A stretch of 64,000 nucleotides of DNA from Levilactobacillus lindianensis (GCF_003946095.1 NZ_RHOD01000015.1:1-64000); one strand, 5' to 3'. Positions 45,961-56,147 are shown, counted from the first letter of the stretch. Numbers and translations are program-made. Notes: generated by a model from the letters alone, not told the origin.

Positions 45961-48291
45961 TTATTCAGAACGTAAAGCCGTAGCGGCGTCCTTCTTCGCA
46001 GCCATCCGTGCTGGGATGTGGCCACCCAACATGGTCAGAACCGTACTGATGATAATCAGGACAATCCCGTGGACTGGGTTGAGGTGGGCGACATTGCTCA
46101 GGTCGGTAATGTTCTGTAGAACGACGTTGATTGGGAACGTCAGGAGCCAAGCAATGACGACCCCTAAGACCCCGGAACCAACCCCAAGAATAAACGTTTC
46201 GGCATCAAAGACACGGGTGATATCTTTCTTCCGTGCCCCTAAGGCCTTCAGAATCCCGATTTCCTTTGTCCGTTCGAGCACTGAGGTGTAGGTAATGATG
46301 GCAATCATAATCATACTGGTTACCAGTGAAATACCAGCAAAGGCAACGAGGACGTAGGTAATCGCGTCCATCAGACCACCGGTCAGGTCGGATACGGTAC
46401 CGGCCATATCGGTGTAGATGACCTTGTCAGACTTGGACTTCCCCTTGTTGTATTTATCGAGGTAAGAGAGAACCTTGTCCTTATTCTTAAAGGTATTCGG
46501 GTAGATTAAGATGCTGGCAGGTGTGGTTGATCCACCCAGGTAGCTGACCAGAGACTTCTTCGTGGTGCTGTCGACACTTTGGCCGGTCCTCACGTTGTCA
46601 TTGGCCTTCTTCTGAGCCTTCACAATTTGAGAGCCCTTGTTCTTCTGGATGATGTCTTGGGTGAGCTTGTCACTGTAGGCAACTCCGGAAGCCAACACAT
46701 TTTCGGAAGATTTGGACTTCACTTTCACGATCCCGGCAACCTTCAGCGAGGTGTTATTGCTGTTGTTGTACAGGGAGTTCGTGGCTTTGTTAGGGATGTA
46801 ATTTCCGGTGGGAAGACTCTGGTAGTAGTCGTTGTTGTTGACTACTTTAATGGTTGTTCCGACAATTTTGTTGTAGCTAAACTTTTGATTGGCCTTCACC
46901 GAATACCCTAAGTTTTTCAGGGCATTGATGTTGGTTGATCCATCGCGATCGACGATTAAGATGACATCCGTGGCCTTCTTGGGGTAGCTTCCGGAAACCA
47001 GCTTATAGTGTTTCTTTAGGAAGTTCAAACCACCATCGTTGGCACTAGGATAAACGGAACCGCCGACCCCCGTTGAAGCGGCCATGGCTGCTTGCATAGC
47101 ACTGGAGTCATTGTTGCTGTCGGCATTGGAGAAGGAGACCGTCTTGGTCTTGCCATCGACTTGCCGCAGTAAGTTCATTCCAGTGGAGTAGGTGTAGGTG
47201 ACGTTCTTGCTTAATTTTGGATCGAGTTTTTTAACGTAGTTTAAGTAATCCTTGGTAAGCTTGTTGGTATGAGTTGCCTTGTCTTGGTCACTGACCTTGG
47301 CCGTGACTTGCTTGGCGTTGCTCGACTTGACCTTGTCATTACTGTTTTGAGCGCCCGTGGTGCTCGTGGCAGTCTGTGAAATAGTGACAGGGAACTGCGC
47401 CAGTGTGTTGGCTTGGGTCTTATTGATTTGCGTTTGGAAACCGTTGGACAACGCTAAGACCACGGCGATCCCAATGATCCCGATACTGGAAGCGAAGGCC
47501 GTTAACGCAGTCCGACCTTTCTTGGTCCGGATGTTGTTAAATGACAGCTTCAGAGCCGTCCAGAAGGTCATTTTGGTCTTCTTTAATTTGAACTGTTCGG
47601 CATCGGCATGATCGTCGTAAGGGTTCGAGTCGTGCTGAATCTTTCCATCGGCAAACTCGATGATCCGGTCCGCGTACTGGTGAGCCAAGTCGGGGTTATG
47701 GGTGACCATGATGACCAGGCGTTCTGCGGAAAGTTCTTTGATCAGCTGCATGATTTCATCGCTGGTCTCGGTATCGAGGGCCCCGGTGGGTTCGTCACAC
47801 AGGAGAATTTTGGGTTCGTTGGCAATGGCCCGTGCAATGGCAACCCGCTGGAGTTGTCCGCCGGAAAGTTGGTTGGGCTTCTTGTTAATGTGGGGCGTCA
47901 GGCCAACCCGGTCGAGGGCCTTTAAGGCTTTCTGCTTTTTCTCAGCGTTGGGGACACCACTCAGTGTCATCCCCATTTCCACGTTATCAAGGATGCTTAA
48001 ATGACCAATGATGTTGTAACTTTGGAAAATGAAACCGACGGAGTTGTTACGATAGGCATCCCAGTCGGAAGCAGAGAAGTCCTTGGTGGATTTCCCTTCA
48101 ATGGCGAGATCACCGGAGTCGTAGATGTCCAGGCCACCGATACCATTTAACATGGTGGTCTTCCCGGAACCACTGGGTCCGAGAATCGCGACGAACTCTT
48201 GAGAACGGAAGGCGACGGAGACGTCGTCGAGAGCTTTGGTGACGGAATCCCCCACGTAGTAATACTTTTTAATATGTTTGAGTTCCAGCAT
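45961..48291 (-). CDS. MacB-like ABC transporter, fused ATPase and FtsX permease
   Basis: 776 residues. The N-terminal ATPase has Walker [10 protein letters not shown] (about 38-46), signature [14 protein letters not shown], Walker [11 protein letters not shown] and HisLoop MVTHNPDLA. One hydrophobic segment follows (about 262-285). Then comes a long extracellular domain of about 350 residues, rich in Asn, Ser and Lys, and three more segments typical of FtsX/MacB permeases ([45 protein letters not shown] is the conserved inner turn). Such proteins export peptides or sense cell-envelope stress. The start at [11 protein letters not shown] follows AAAGGATT. The divergent TetR gene may control it. 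Confidence 0.88.
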   Translation of the reverse strand: MLELKHIKKYYYVGDSVTKALDDVSVAFRSQEFVAILGPSGSGKTTMLNGIGGLDIYDSGDLAIEGKSTKDFSASDWDAYRNNSVGFIFQSYNIIGHLSILDNVEMGMTLSGVPNAEKKQKALKALDRVGLTPHINKKPNQLSGGQLQRVAIARAIANEPKILLCDEPTGALDTETSDEIMQLIKELSAERLVIMVTHNPDLAHQYADRIIEFADGKIQHDSNPYDDHADAEQFKLKKTKMTFWTALKLSFNNIRTKKGRTALTAFASSIGIIGIAVVLALSNGFQTQINKTQANTLAQFPVTISQTATSTTGAQNSNDKVKSSNAKQVTAKVSDQDKATHTNKLTKDYLNYVKKLDPKLSKNVTYTYSTGMNLLRQVDGKTKTVSFSNADSNNDSSAMQAAMAASTGVGGSVYPSANDGGLNFLKKHYKLVSGSYPKKATDVILIVDRDGSTNINALKNLGYSVKANQKFSYNKIVGTTIKVVNNNDYYQSLPTGNYIPNKATNSLYNNSNNTSLKVAGIVKVKSKSSENVLASGVAYSDKLTQDIIQKNKGSQIVKAQKKANDNVRTGQSVDSTTKKSLVSYLGGSTTPASILIYPNTFKNKDKVLSYLDKYNKGKSKSDKVIYTDMAGTVSDLTGGLMDAITYVLVAFAGISLVTSMIMIAIITYTSVLERTKEIGILKALGARKKDITRVFDAETFILGVGSGVLGVVIAWLLTFPINVVLQNITDLSNVAHLNPVHGIVLIIISTVLTMLGGHIPARMAAKKDAATALRSE

Positions 48292-48361
48292 TCGAAATAA
48301 TCCTTTCATTATTTGACTAGTGTTGGTGTTACAGGGCTTTTTCTGGTAAAATTGTCATTAC

Positions 48362-48408
48362 TGCAACACTGTGTCTTATATCATAAAAATTGTACTGCCA
48401 GTTGGCAA
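48362..48408 (-). promoter_or_regulatory. Promoter and possible operator of the ABC transporter gene
   Basis: On the minus strand TTGCCA (48403-48408), 17 bases, TATGAT (48380-48385). The start region carries TGTTGCA (minus strand), a half site that is repeated at 48438-48463. Confidence 0.55.
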
Positions 48409-48437
48409 CCGCCAATGTCGACAGAACTGTTGTGAAT

Positions 48438-48463
48438 GCAACACATTTCAACAGGGTGTTGCA
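48438..48463. promoter_or_regulatory. Inverted repeat, candidate TetR operator
   Basis: TGCAACAC (48438-48445) and GTGTTGCA (48456-48463) are perfect reverse complements 10 bases apart, upstream of the -35 box of the ABC gene. A third TGCAACAC lies at 48362-48369. The divergent TetR-family gene is the natural candidate to bind. Confidence 0.5.
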
Positions 48464-48564
48464 AGCATGGCGGTCGCCTGGCTAACTGTCGGCTATTACT
48501 TTACCAGACCCGCCACCTAACGGCACGTAATCTCACCTGAAAGTTTTCGTGATCGCTGGTGATG

Positions 48565-48670
48565 GCTCGGGTCTCCATCCTGTGGGGCACGGCCGAAGCC
48601 CAAAGGCGGTCTTCGAACTCGTTTTGAACCCCCAAGACGGTGGTCTTCAAAGCGTCCGGTGCTGTGGTTG
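48565..48670 (+). repeat. Structured intergenic element, copy C1 (truncated)
   Basis: CCATCCTGTGGGGC (48576-48589), then P2a GAAGCCCAAAGGCGGTCTTC and P2b TTGAACCCCC...GGTCTTCAA, as in copies A and C2. It breaks off after GTGCTGTGG, before the P3 hairpin can close. Confidence 0.65.
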
Positions 48671-48739
48671 GGTTGGTTATGGGAATTTTAGAATATACGT
48701 GTCGTCAGGGAAGACGTTCCGATAAGTTAGCCGTGGGTG

Positions 48740-48910
48740 ATTAGGGCAGAATCCTGTGTCGGTGGTGTTAGCCCGGTGTCCTTCCGGGGTTACAGCACGG
48801 GACGTCTGCAAGACCCACGGTTTGGGTGGGGCTTGGAGGCGAGGTTGAAGACCGCTTTTTGGCTTCGACCGGGCCCCACAGGATGGCGTCCCTGACCACC
48901 CGCGGCGGCA
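48740..48910 (-). repeat. Structured intergenic element, copy C2
   Basis: On the minus strand it follows copy A closely: CCATCCTGTGGGGC, CGAAGCC...GCGGTCTTCAA, CAAGCCCCAC...GTGGGTCTTG, GTGCTGTAAC...CTAACACCAC, then CACAGGAT closing the outer stem with ATCCTGTG. With C1 it makes a long inverted pair around 48660-48740 (48576-48589 and 48874-48887 are exact complements). It ends 25 bases before the TetR start codon. Confidence 0.7.
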
Positions 48911-48936
48911 GACTTGATAGGTTAGGAGTGTGAAGG

Positions 48937-49473
48937 ATGGTTGGCGTTAAGAATAATCGACGCGCACAGTATACCCAGCGCGTCATTCAGGAAACCGTAC
49001 TGTCGTTGTTGGAGAATCAGCCGATCACGGCTATCTCCGTCACGACAGTCTGTGAGCTGGCAGATGTGAATCGTACGACCTTTTATCGCTACTACACGGA
49101 CGTTTACGACTGTGTGGCTAGTATCGAGAAGGCCTTTGTGGCGTCCTTACAGCCATTTCAAGAATCGACCCCTAGCAAGGCTCTCGAACACCTGTTGACC
49201 GCCTTCTACCGAGATAAGAAGCTCAGTAACCTAGTCTTTGTCGAAGGGAAGACGAAAGTCCTGGCGCGAATGCAGGAACTGATGGATCAGACCGGGCCCC
49301 GACCACCGGAAATTACGGCTTATCAGGGAGCTTATATTGGAGCCGGTATTCAGAGTGTGTTGAAGGTTTGGGTGAAGGGCGGCATGGTCGAGTCGCCCCA
49401 TGAAATGACGCAAATTATTATCGACACTATTCTGGCGCGCAACCTGGATAACCTGCGTACGACCCCCCTATAA
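48937..49473 (+). CDS. TetR-family regulator
   Basis: 178 residues. The N-terminal HTH reads RRAQYTQRVIQETVLSLLENQPITAISVTTVCELADVNRTTFYRYYTDVYD (about 8-58), the TetR signature. The ligand domain has no recognisable match. It is divergent from the MacB-like exporter, which it probably represses. The start follows AGGAG by eight bases. The gene comes right after repeat copy C2. Confidence 0.85.
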   Translation: MVGVKNNRRAQYTQRVIQETVLSLLENQPITAISVTTVCELADVNRTTFYRYYTDVYDCVASIEKAFVASLQPFQESTPSKALEHLLTAFYRDKKLSNLVFVEGKTKVLARMQELMDQTGPRPPEITAYQGAYIGAGIQSVLKVWVKGGMVESPHEMTQIIIDTILARNLDNLRTTPL

Positions 49474-49601
49474 GGGAAGCAAATATTACATTTTACCTGA
49501 AATACCGTGAAACAGTTGTCTTTTACCGCTGATTTATTTATCATGGTATCTGACTGTATGGAATTATAATGGAAGTTAGAATAAGTGAGGATCGCTTCAA
49601 A

Positions 49602-50891
49602 ATGAAAAAAATGATAATTCATGGCGGCCGACGTCTCTCCGGAGAAGTAACGATCGGCGGCGCTAAAAATAGTACCGTAGCTTTAATTCCGGCAGCAATT
49701 CTCGCTGATACACCGGTTCGTTTTGATATGGTGCCGGATATTCTGGATGTTCACAACTTAATGTTAATTTTGAAATCAATGAACGTGCACTCCACTTTCG
49801 AGGATGGCGTGCTGACCATCGACCCAACTGAAATCGTCGAAGCACCACTACCAAGTAAGGCTATCAAGAGCTTGCGTGCATCTTATTATTTTATGGGGTC
49901 CTTGTTGGGGCGGTTCCAACGGGCCACGCTGAGTTTTCCTGGTGGTGACAACATTGGCCCACGGCCGATTGACCAGCATATCAAGGCCTTCGAAGCCTTA
50001 GGTGCCAATGTTGAAGAAGAGGACGGAACCGTGCGGATAACGACTGGACCAACCGGTTTACACGGGGCTACAATCTTCCTCGACATGGTTTCCGTTGGGG
50101 CCACGATCAATTCCATCTTGGCAGCCGTGAAGGCCGTTGGGACGACGGTGATTGAGAATGCCGCTAAGGAACCAGAAATCATCGATATCGCAACCTTCTT
50201 GAACAACATGGGCGCCCATGTCCGGGGGGCGGGTACCGACGTCATCCGGATCGAAGGGGTCCCAACGTTGCGGGCAATGAATACCCACACAATTATCCCC
50301 GACCGGATTGAAGCCGGGACTTACTTGTCAATGGCTGCGGCTGTTGGGGATGGGATCACGATTAAGAACGTGATTCCAGAACACTTGGAGGCCTTTACCG
50401 CTAAGATGATTGAAATGGGTGTGCCGTTAGAGATTAGTGAAGATAGTATCTACGTGCCACACACCGATAATTTAAAGCCAATTAAGATTAAAACCATGCC
50501 ATTCCCAGGTTTTGCCACGGATCTTCAACAGCCCTTAACACCGCTGTTGTTCCGGGCTTCCGGGAGCAGCGTGGTGATCGATACGATCTATCCTAAACGC
50601 ATCAAGCACATCTCTGAATTACGGAAGATGGGCGCTAGCATCCGCTCGGAGGACGACACCATTGTGGTCGATCCTTCCACAGATCTGATCGGTAGCGAGG
50701 TTCAGGCTGGGGAAATCCGGGCCGGGGCAGCGTTAGTGATTGCCGGCTTGATGGCCGATGGGGACACCGTGATCACCCATGCTGATAACATTTTACGGGG
50801 CTATGACCGGATTGCCGGGAAGCTCACGGCGTTAAATGCAGATGTCGAGATTGTTGGCGACGCCAGTTTGGTGGAAAACGGCCAAGATTAG
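49602..50891 (+). CDS. murA: UDP-GlcNAc 1-carboxyvinyltransferase (MurA), Asp active-site variant
   Basis: 429 residues, EPSP synthase fold. [13 protein letters not shown] (Lys22/Asn23) and the C-terminal [15 protein letters not shown] and [13 protein letters not shown] are family marks. The active-site loop reads [15 protein letters not shown]: Asp116 (codon 49947-49949) stands where E. coli MurA has Cys115, the residue alkylated by fosfomycin. Asp at this position is known to keep activity and give resistance. It catalyses the first step of peptidoglycan synthesis, using UDP-GlcNAc made by GlmU. The ATG follows GTGAGGA; a TATAAT lies at 49565-49570. Position beside rpmE2 suggests the MurA2/MurZ lineage. 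Confidence 0.95.
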   Translation: MKKMIIHGGRRLSGEVTIGGAKNSTVALIPAAILADTPVRFDMVPDILDVHNLMLILKSMNVHSTFEDGVLTIDPTEIVEAPLPSKAIKSLRASYYFMGSLLGRFQRATLSFPGGDNIGPRPIDQHIKAFEALGANVEEEDGTVRITTGPTGLHGATIFLDMVSVGATINSILAAVKAVGTTVIENAAKEPEIIDIATFLNNMGAHVRGAGTDVIRIEGVPTLRAMNTHTIIPDRIEAGTYLSMAAAVGDGITIKNVIPEHLEAFTAKMIEMGVPLEISEDSIYVPHTDNLKPIKIKTMPFPGFATDLQQPLTPLLFRASGSSVVIDTIYPKRIKHISELRKMGASIRSEDDTIVVDPSTDLIGSEVQAGEIRAGAALVIAGLMADGDTVITHADNILRGYDRIAGKLTALNADVEIVGDASLVENGQD

Positions 50892-50894
50892 TCA

Positions 50895-50923
50895 TTGATG
50901 AGTATCGAAATTCATGGTATAAT
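50895..50923 (+). promoter_or_regulatory. rpmE2 promoter
   Basis: TTGATG (50895-50900), 17 bases, TATAAT (50918-50923) with an extended TGG. The leader is about 62 bases. Confidence 0.8.
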
Positions 50924-50991
50924 TCAACGGTTGACGATTAAATCAATCTCTGGTTCAGTCAATGGGCCAGGGCAAAGGAGCGAAATACATT

Positions 50992-51243
50992 ATGAAGCAA
51001 GGAATTCATCCAGATTACCATGAAGTTGTCTTCCAAGACTCAAGTACTGGTTTCAAGTTCTTGTCTGGTTCGACTGCAACTTCTGACGAAACGGTTGAAT
51101 GGGAAGATGGTAACACTTACCCATTGATCCGTGTCGAAATTTCTTCAGATTCACACCCATTCTACACTGGTAAGCAAAAGTTTACTCAGGCCGATGGTGC
51201 CGTGGACCGTTTCAACAAGAAGTATGGTTTATCAAACGACTAA
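50992..51243 (+). CDS. rpmE2: Ribosomal protein bL31, type B
   Basis: 83 residues: [28 protein letters not shown]... [14 protein letters not shown]. Zinc-binding Cys residues of the C+ form are absent, which defines the type B (Zn-independent) paralogue. AAAGGAG precedes the ATG. Confidence 0.96.
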   Translation: MKQGIHPDYHEVVFQDSSTGFKFLSGSTATSDETVEWEDGNTYPLIRVEISSDSHPFYTGKQKFTQADGAVDRFNKKYGLSND

Positions 51244-51263
51244 TTATAAAAAATATGATTTGT

Positions 51264-51294
51264 CGCCGGTGGCTTGATTGTCGCCGGTTTTTTT
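51264..51294 (+). terminator. Terminator after rpmE2
   Basis: CCGGTGGC pairs with GTCGCCGG (with wobble pairs), followed by seven T. The rest of the gap to 51566 shows no supported gene. Confidence 0.75.
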
Positions 51295-51566
51295 GTACCG
51301 TTTTTTAGGTGATTGGTGCACTTGCGATAATGGCACCACGTTCCGTGAGACGACGTCAAGTGGCCTAGCTCCGCATTCTTAGAGCGTTTAGGTCGTCTCA
51401 AAAGATGATAAAAGTCGTTTAGATTGTACACAATCAGGTACTTATGAAGGGCTTTCACGACGATAAATATCAAAATACAATAGTAAAATAAATGGAGTAG
51501 ATTGTTGATATGACAGTCTTTGTACTCGACTATTGAAATCTTTATTCCCCACAAAGATTTAGGCCG

Positions 51567-51595
51567 TTGATTGTTTCTCACAATTTGGCTATACT
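51567..51595 (+). promoter_or_regulatory. Promoter of the LRR surface protein gene
   Basis: TTGATT (51567-51572), 17 bases, TATACT (51590-51595), giving a leader of about 80 bases. Confidence 0.7.
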
Positions 51596-51683
51596 GGACA
51601 GTAAGAGGACATTTTTAAAGAGAATGACAGGTATCTGTCCGCTGTTAGGTTGTTATTTGGTCATTGTTTGAGGAGAGGGATCA

Positions 51684-54600
51684 ATGATGAAAAACTTTGA
51701 GCGTAAAACACACTATAAGATGTACAAGTCACATAAAGGCTGGCTAGTTGCGGGTGTTACCGTGGCAAGTCTGGCAGTTGGGGTGATTGCTGGACCGCAG
51801 GCAACTCAGACCGCCAAAGCGGCCGACGATACGCCAGGAACGGAATCCGTTGACCCCAATAAAACAACTGGTGAACATTCCGAGGTTCCTTTGAAGAAGA
51901 CTAGCACACCACAAGCTCCGGTAGCAGAGAAGTCTCAGGAACCAGAGACACCAGCACCCGATAATGAGAAGACTGCTCCTAAAACGCCAGATTCTTCTGA
52001 TAAAGTTGAGGAACAGCCCGCGACTGGTGTTCCAACACCCGAAGCAGAGAGCTTAGATGAAGCTCCTGAACAGACTCATACTGCCCCTAAGACTAACGTG
52101 CAGACGGGGATCGTCGTTAAAGATCCAACTGCTTTGACTGATCCGGTGACGGGACAACCAGCCTTCAACGTTAGCAAGACTGATCACCTGCAATATACAT
52201 ATGACCATTCCGAAGCCAATGGGCTTAACTCGGATCTCCGGGTCAAGGATGGTTACAGTCCAACTTATCAGGCGCCGACTGGTTACGGTTATTGGTTGGG
52301 AGAAACCTATGCGAATAACATTGCGCAGGATGCTAAAGGGATGGATGTCAATTCGCCTCTTCGGTTTTCTGATGGGACTCACCCGTTGTACATTGATGAG
52401 TGGATGCCAGACAATGCCTTACAGAACTTTTTGTGGTTGAGTAACTTTTCGAAGACGTACGCGACAATTGCTGATTTCCGTGCCAACTTCACCAAGGCAG
52501 ACTTAGCCACCGTTACGAACATTACGGCGGACGAGAGCTTAATGTCCAGCAATTACGACCACAAGACGCCAACCGTCTACTATAAGGCGATGATGGCCAT
52601 GTACACGTTGGAAGGTATGCAGAATGCGACGAATCTGCAAGTACTGGATCTTTATCCAGATGTCTTGCTGAACCAAGCCACTTTTGGAACGGCCGTTAAA
52701 AACGGAAATCTTTGGGATATTCGGGCACTTAGTGGGCTCACAAAATTAAAGAAAGTGGCCTTGACAGCATTTTCAATTAACGATATCTCAGCCCTCGGGA
52801 ATAAGGATACGCTGACTTCTGTCGACCTGCCTTATAACCAAATCACTGATATTTCACCGCTGGCAACAGATAAGAATGTTGATATTAAGAACGTGGGACT
52901 CGCCTATCAACACGTGCTGTTAGCGCCAATCACGGTTAGCTCGCAGTTAGCCAAGGGTGAAGCTGTTACGGTAGATGGGCTACTGACGTATACGACGCCA
53001 TCGTTTATCATTAAAGACTTGACGTCGAGCAACCTGCCAATTAAAGGATTTGATAATCCTGACAAGGAAACGTACCCATCCTTGTATCCATCAAGCGCAG
53101 ATACTGGTAATGTAAACGACAATACGTTGTCCTGGTACAACCTGCAGAAGGATAGTACCAACACAGACTATGGGAGTTTATCGACAATCTGGTCTGATCC
53201 CAACAGTTCCTTCGCGGGATACATCATTCAGCCTTATGATTTAGCCGAAAATGTTAGTGATATTAATGTAAACATTCAACTTCTCCAAGCCGATGGGCAA
53301 CAGCTCACGTTGGCTCCCTCAACGTTGATCTCTGGTGAGGTTGGTTCTGAACTTAACGTTGGCGCCAACCCAACTGTGATCAGCTTCTTTAATCAGCAGA
53401 TTGCCAAGGGTTATACGTTCTCTAACTTGATTCTGGATGGAACGGGTCTTTATTCTGATTATCTAGCTGGGAACGGGAAGGCAAATCGGCAACCAAGTTT
53501 TACGACAACTTTGACGAAAGATTCCAAGAACTGGACGTTGCTATTCTACAAGGATGTCATGCCTTGGAATCTCTCAGTCATTTACGCGGTTCAGAACGCT
53601 GATGGGACCGTGACACAGCTGACCAATGCTGATGGGACACCAATGACCGACAGTCATAATGGAACATCAGATGAACAATTGACCTTGAGCAGTTACCAAA
53701 AGGATTTGCCCGATTATGTTTACACTGGTGCTCAGACTAGTGTAGATGGGAAGTCATGGACAGATGTTAGTCAGGATACGACTGTGCCTTTCGCTGGACC
53801 TAAGCAGACCCTGTTGATGGTCTATAAGAAAGCTGCACACGCCACTGTCACGGTGAAGGATGCCACGACTGGTAAGACTATTCAGGTCTTAGACGATCAG
53901 TCCAATCCAGAATTAAAGGGTGCTTTGGGCACCACGAGTACCTTCGATTCAGCAACGGTGATTAATCCTGCGCTTGCCAAGGGGTACACCTTGGTCAGTG
54001 ACACCACGAAGAACGCCGATGGTACCAGTGCCATTACATTTACTGATGCTCCTACGGCTAATCTCGATTACACGATTACCTTGGCTCATGCTTTCAAGAC
54101 GGCTACCAAGGTGATTCACGAGCAGATTAATTATCAAAATGCCCAACAACAATCCGTGGCAGATCCGGTTTCCAAGGCGATTTCTTTCGCAACGGTGACC
54201 GATCAAGTGACCAATGAAGCCTTAACTTACTGGAAGGCGGATGCGACGGCTGACCCAGAGTTGAGTACGACGGGGCAACCAACTGATAGCAGTTGGGTTA
54301 CCTACAAAGATGGTGATACGGTGGCATTTGACGCTGTTGCTGATCCGGTTGTTTCGGGGATGCACGTCACGGCGACGACAGATGTTGCTAATGATCTGAC
54401 ACAGACGACGGCACAGTCAGTAACGCCTGAAAGTACGGATTTGGCAGTTGTTGTGACCTATGCCCCTAATGCGACAACCGGAGGCAACGGTGATAATGGT
54501 GGCGGCACGGTGACACCACCAGCAAAGCCAGATAAGCCATCGACAGGTGGCAATGGGGCACAAGTGACGCCAGGTAAGAAGCCGAGCAAGCCTGTAAAAC

Positions 54601-54815
54601 CAAGTACTAATGGTCAAAAACCAGCCAAAGTATCTGACGTGGTTGCTGGTGGTGAGGGTGCTCAGGTTCAGAACTTGGCGACAGCTTCCAAGCAAGTACG
54701 GCGTACTGAATTACCACAGACCAGTGAAAAGTCTGCGCATGGCTTCGTTGCGCTGGGTTTAATGTTATTGAGTCTATTAGCTAGCCTATTTGGTTGGCGG
54801 AAACGGGACTTTTAA
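51684..54815 (+). CDS. LPQTS-anchored LRR/mucin-binding-like surface protein
   Basis: 1043 residues. The long signal peptide (about 1-47) has the KxYKxxKxW-type basic start (HYKMYKSHKGW) and ends near TAKA-ADD. A Pro/Thr/Glu-rich spacer follows (about 48-150). Leucine-rich repeats lie near 305-405 (LQVLDLYPDVLL, LTKLKKVALTAFSINDISAL, LTSVDLPYNQITDISPL). Repeated beta domains include a MucBP-like unit near 715-800 and a mucin-binding B2-like unit near 800-925. A Gly/Lys/Pro-rich wall-spanning linker ends in LPQTSEKSAHGF (about 1010), a hydrophobic segment and GWRKRDF. LPQTSE fits the LPQTxE sortase motif described for L. plantarum. A sortase gene lies 237 bases downstream. Likely adhesin; ligand unknown. 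Confidence 0.88.
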   Translation: MMKNFERKTHYKMYKSHKGWLVAGVTVASLAVGVIAGPQATQTAKAADDTPGTESVDPNKTTGEHSEVPLKKTSTPQAPVAEKSQEPETPAPDNEKTAPKTPDSSDKVEEQPATGVPTPEAESLDEAPEQTHTAPKTNVQTGIVVKDPTALTDPVTGQPAFNVSKTDHLQYTYDHSEANGLNSDLRVKDGYSPTYQAPTGYGYWLGETYANNIAQDAKGMDVNSPLRFSDGTHPLYIDEWMPDNALQNFLWLSNFSKTYATIADFRANFTKADLATVTNITADESLMSSNYDHKTPTVYYKAMMAMYTLEGMQNATNLQVLDLYPDVLLNQATFGTAVKNGNLWDIRALSGLTKLKKVALTAFSINDISALGNKDTLTSVDLPYNQITDISPLATDKNVDIKNVGLAYQHVLLAPITVSSQLAKGEAVTVDGLLTYTTPSFIIKDLTSSNLPIKGFDNPDKETYPSLYPSSADTGNVNDNTLSWYNLQKDSTNTDYGSLSTIWSDPNSSFAGYIIQPYDLAENVSDINVNIQLLQADGQQLTLAPSTLISGEVGSELNVGANPTVISFFNQQIAKGYTFSNLILDGTGLYSDYLAGNGKANRQPSFTTTLTKDSKNWTLLFYKDVMPWNLSVIYAVQNADGTVTQLTNADGTPMTDSHNGTSDEQLTLSSYQKDLPDYVYTGAQTSVDGKSWTDVSQDTTVPFAGPKQTLLMVYKKAAHATVTVKDATTGKTIQVLDDQSNPELKGALGTTSTFDSATVINPALAKGYTLVSDTTKNADGTSAITFTDAPTANLDYTITLAHAFKTATKVIHEQINYQNAQQQSVADPVSKAISFATVTDQVTNEALTYWKADATADPELSTTGQPTDSSWVTYKDGDTVAFDAVADPVVSGMHVTATTDVANDLTQTTAQSVTPESTDLAVVVTYAPNATTGGNGDNGGGTVTPPAKPDKPSTGGNGAQVTPGKKPSKPVKPSTNGQKPAKVSDVVAGGEGAQVQNLATASKQVRRTELPQTSEKSAHGFVALGLMLLSLLASLFGWRKRDF

Positions 54816-54858
54816 CCAGCAATAAAGTTAGAAGTCGCCATTAAGAGATGAATTTTTG

Positions 54859-54913
54859 AAGGCATGACTGCCAGGTTGTCAGAAAAGATGACTAGCTAGC
54901 AGTCACGCCTTTT
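54859..54913 (+). terminator. Terminator after the LRR surface protein gene
   Basis: AAGGCATGACTGC pairs with GCAGTCACGCCTT (one mismatch) and runs into TTTTCTATT. The loop is long (27 bases) and itself partly paired. Confidence 0.7.
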
Positions 54914-54981
54914 CTATTAGAAGTGTTGCCCAGAGTTGGCATTATTGAGTAATCATCCTTTGTTGAGAAGTCTGTTTTACT

Positions 54982-55009
54982 TTGTTTTTGTCAGCATTTG
55001 GGGTAGAAT
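54982..55009 (+). promoter_or_regulatory. Possible sortase promoter
   Basis: TTGTTT (54982-54987), 16 bases, TAGAAT (55004-55009). Confidence 0.5.
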
Positions 55010-55051
55010 TCGATAACGAAGACTACGAGTTTGGGGAATGGAGTAATCACT

Positions 55052-55768
55052 ATGGCAGAGAAAAAGCAGCAGCAACCGAATAAGCATCGCTGGCGCTGGT
55101 TCTGGACGACGCTTTTTATCATCTTAATTATCATTTCACTCGGCTTAATCTTTAACGAGCAGATTAAAAACTGGTTGATTTCTTCCTATCAACCGCAAAT
55201 TACTAAGAAGTCGGTAAAGAAGAACGAGGGTAAGAAGGCCTCTTACGATTTCAGTAAGGTGAAGTCTTTGGACTTCTCGACAGTCGCTAATGCCCGTTGG
55301 AACACCGCCAACATTCATGTGGTTGGGGAGATTCTGATGCCCCAGTCTAAGATTCACTTGCCAATCGCTAAGGGGGTCAGCAATGAGGTCTTGGCGCTGA
55401 CTGCCGGGACGATGCGGGCCGATCAGAAGATGGGTGAGGGAAATTATCCGTTAGCGGGACACCACATGACCTCACAGACGATCCTCTTTAGTCCACTTTA
55501 CTGGAAAACGCGGGTTGGTCAGACCATCTACCTGACAAATGCCAAGAAGGTCTTCGTCTATAAGGTTAGTGTTCGGAAGTTCATTCCAGCTACCGATGTT
55601 CAGGTGGTCGATCAGACGCAGCAGAAGTTGGTCACGTTGATCACCTGCGATGCTACGGGCGCAAACCGGTTGATGATTCGTGGTAAATACGTGAAGCAGA
55701 TGGCGTACAAGGATGCACCAGTTTCGGTTCAAAAGGGCTTCCATAGTGGGTTCAATAATAAAAATTAA
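55052..55768 (+). CDS. Class A sortase
   Basis: 238 residues. A basic N-terminus leads into a single anchor segment (about 17-34). The sortase beta barrel carries the triad: His137 in YPLAGHHM, Cys199 in LITCDATG, and Arg in ANRLMIRGK (206 or 210). TLITC and LAGH are the class A forms. It cleaves LPxT motifs and links proteins to peptidoglycan. Substrates in the window are the LPQTS proteins on either side. The start follows GGGGAATGGAG. Located between its two likely substrate genes, which suggests a dedicated rather than general role, but other sortases may exist elsewhere. Confidence 0.93.
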   Translation: MAEKKQQQPNKHRWRWFWTTLFIILIIISLGLIFNEQIKNWLISSYQPQITKKSVKKNEGKKASYDFSKVKSLDFSTVANARWNTANIHVVGEILMPQSKIHLPIAKGVSNEVLALTAGTMRADQKMGEGNYPLAGHHMTSQTILFSPLYWKTRVGQTIYLTNAKKVFVYKVSVRKFIPATDVQVVDQTQQKLVTLITCDATGANRLMIRGKYVKQMAYKDAPVSVQKGFHSGFNNKN

Positions 55769-55776
55769 GTCGTTCC

Positions 55777-55818
55777 AAGCACTTTTTACAAAAAAATTGT
55801 AAAAAGTGCTTTTTTTTT
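55777..55818 (+). terminator. Terminator after sortase
   Basis: A perfect 15-bp stem AAGCACTTTTTACAA/TTGTAAAAAGTGCTT with a five-base loop and a run of T. From here to 56147 I see no gene; the stretch is AT-rich. Confidence 0.92.
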
Positions 55819-56147
55819 CGAAAAGTGAGATTGTGAAAGTTCAGTAAAACTGTTTATCTCTGTTCTGATGGGAAACGTAGGTTTCACAAGGGTTTGAGTG
55901 CCGGATCTGTTTCACCGCATGATGGGTTTGTGTAAGAAATCACGGTGTAAACGATTGCTGTGATAGCGGCTTCATGAGAACTTACTCATGATTGGTTCCT
56001 AAATATAGAAAGTGTTATGTTCGTAATGACAGCCTACAAATGCTGATGTGACGGGATTTTTATGTCTTATCCGTCTACACTATAAACGGAAGTACAGACT
56101 ATGTAACGGTTTCCAAGTAAACATTCTTCCCCACACATCGTTAATTG

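Noticed and set aside
45762-46291. Open frames running from repeat copy E into the exporter gene
   Set aside because: They lie antisense to the exporter and within the repeat, with no family match or ribosome site.
48768-48986. Minus-strand frame over repeat copy C2 and the start of the TetR gene
   Set aside because: It overlaps a clear regulator gene and a structured repeat.
51240-51581. Minus-strand frame of 113 codons after rpmE2
   Set aside because: It covers the rpmE2 terminator and the next gene's promoter, and its composition (His/Lys/Asn-rich) is that of AT-rich noncoding DNA.
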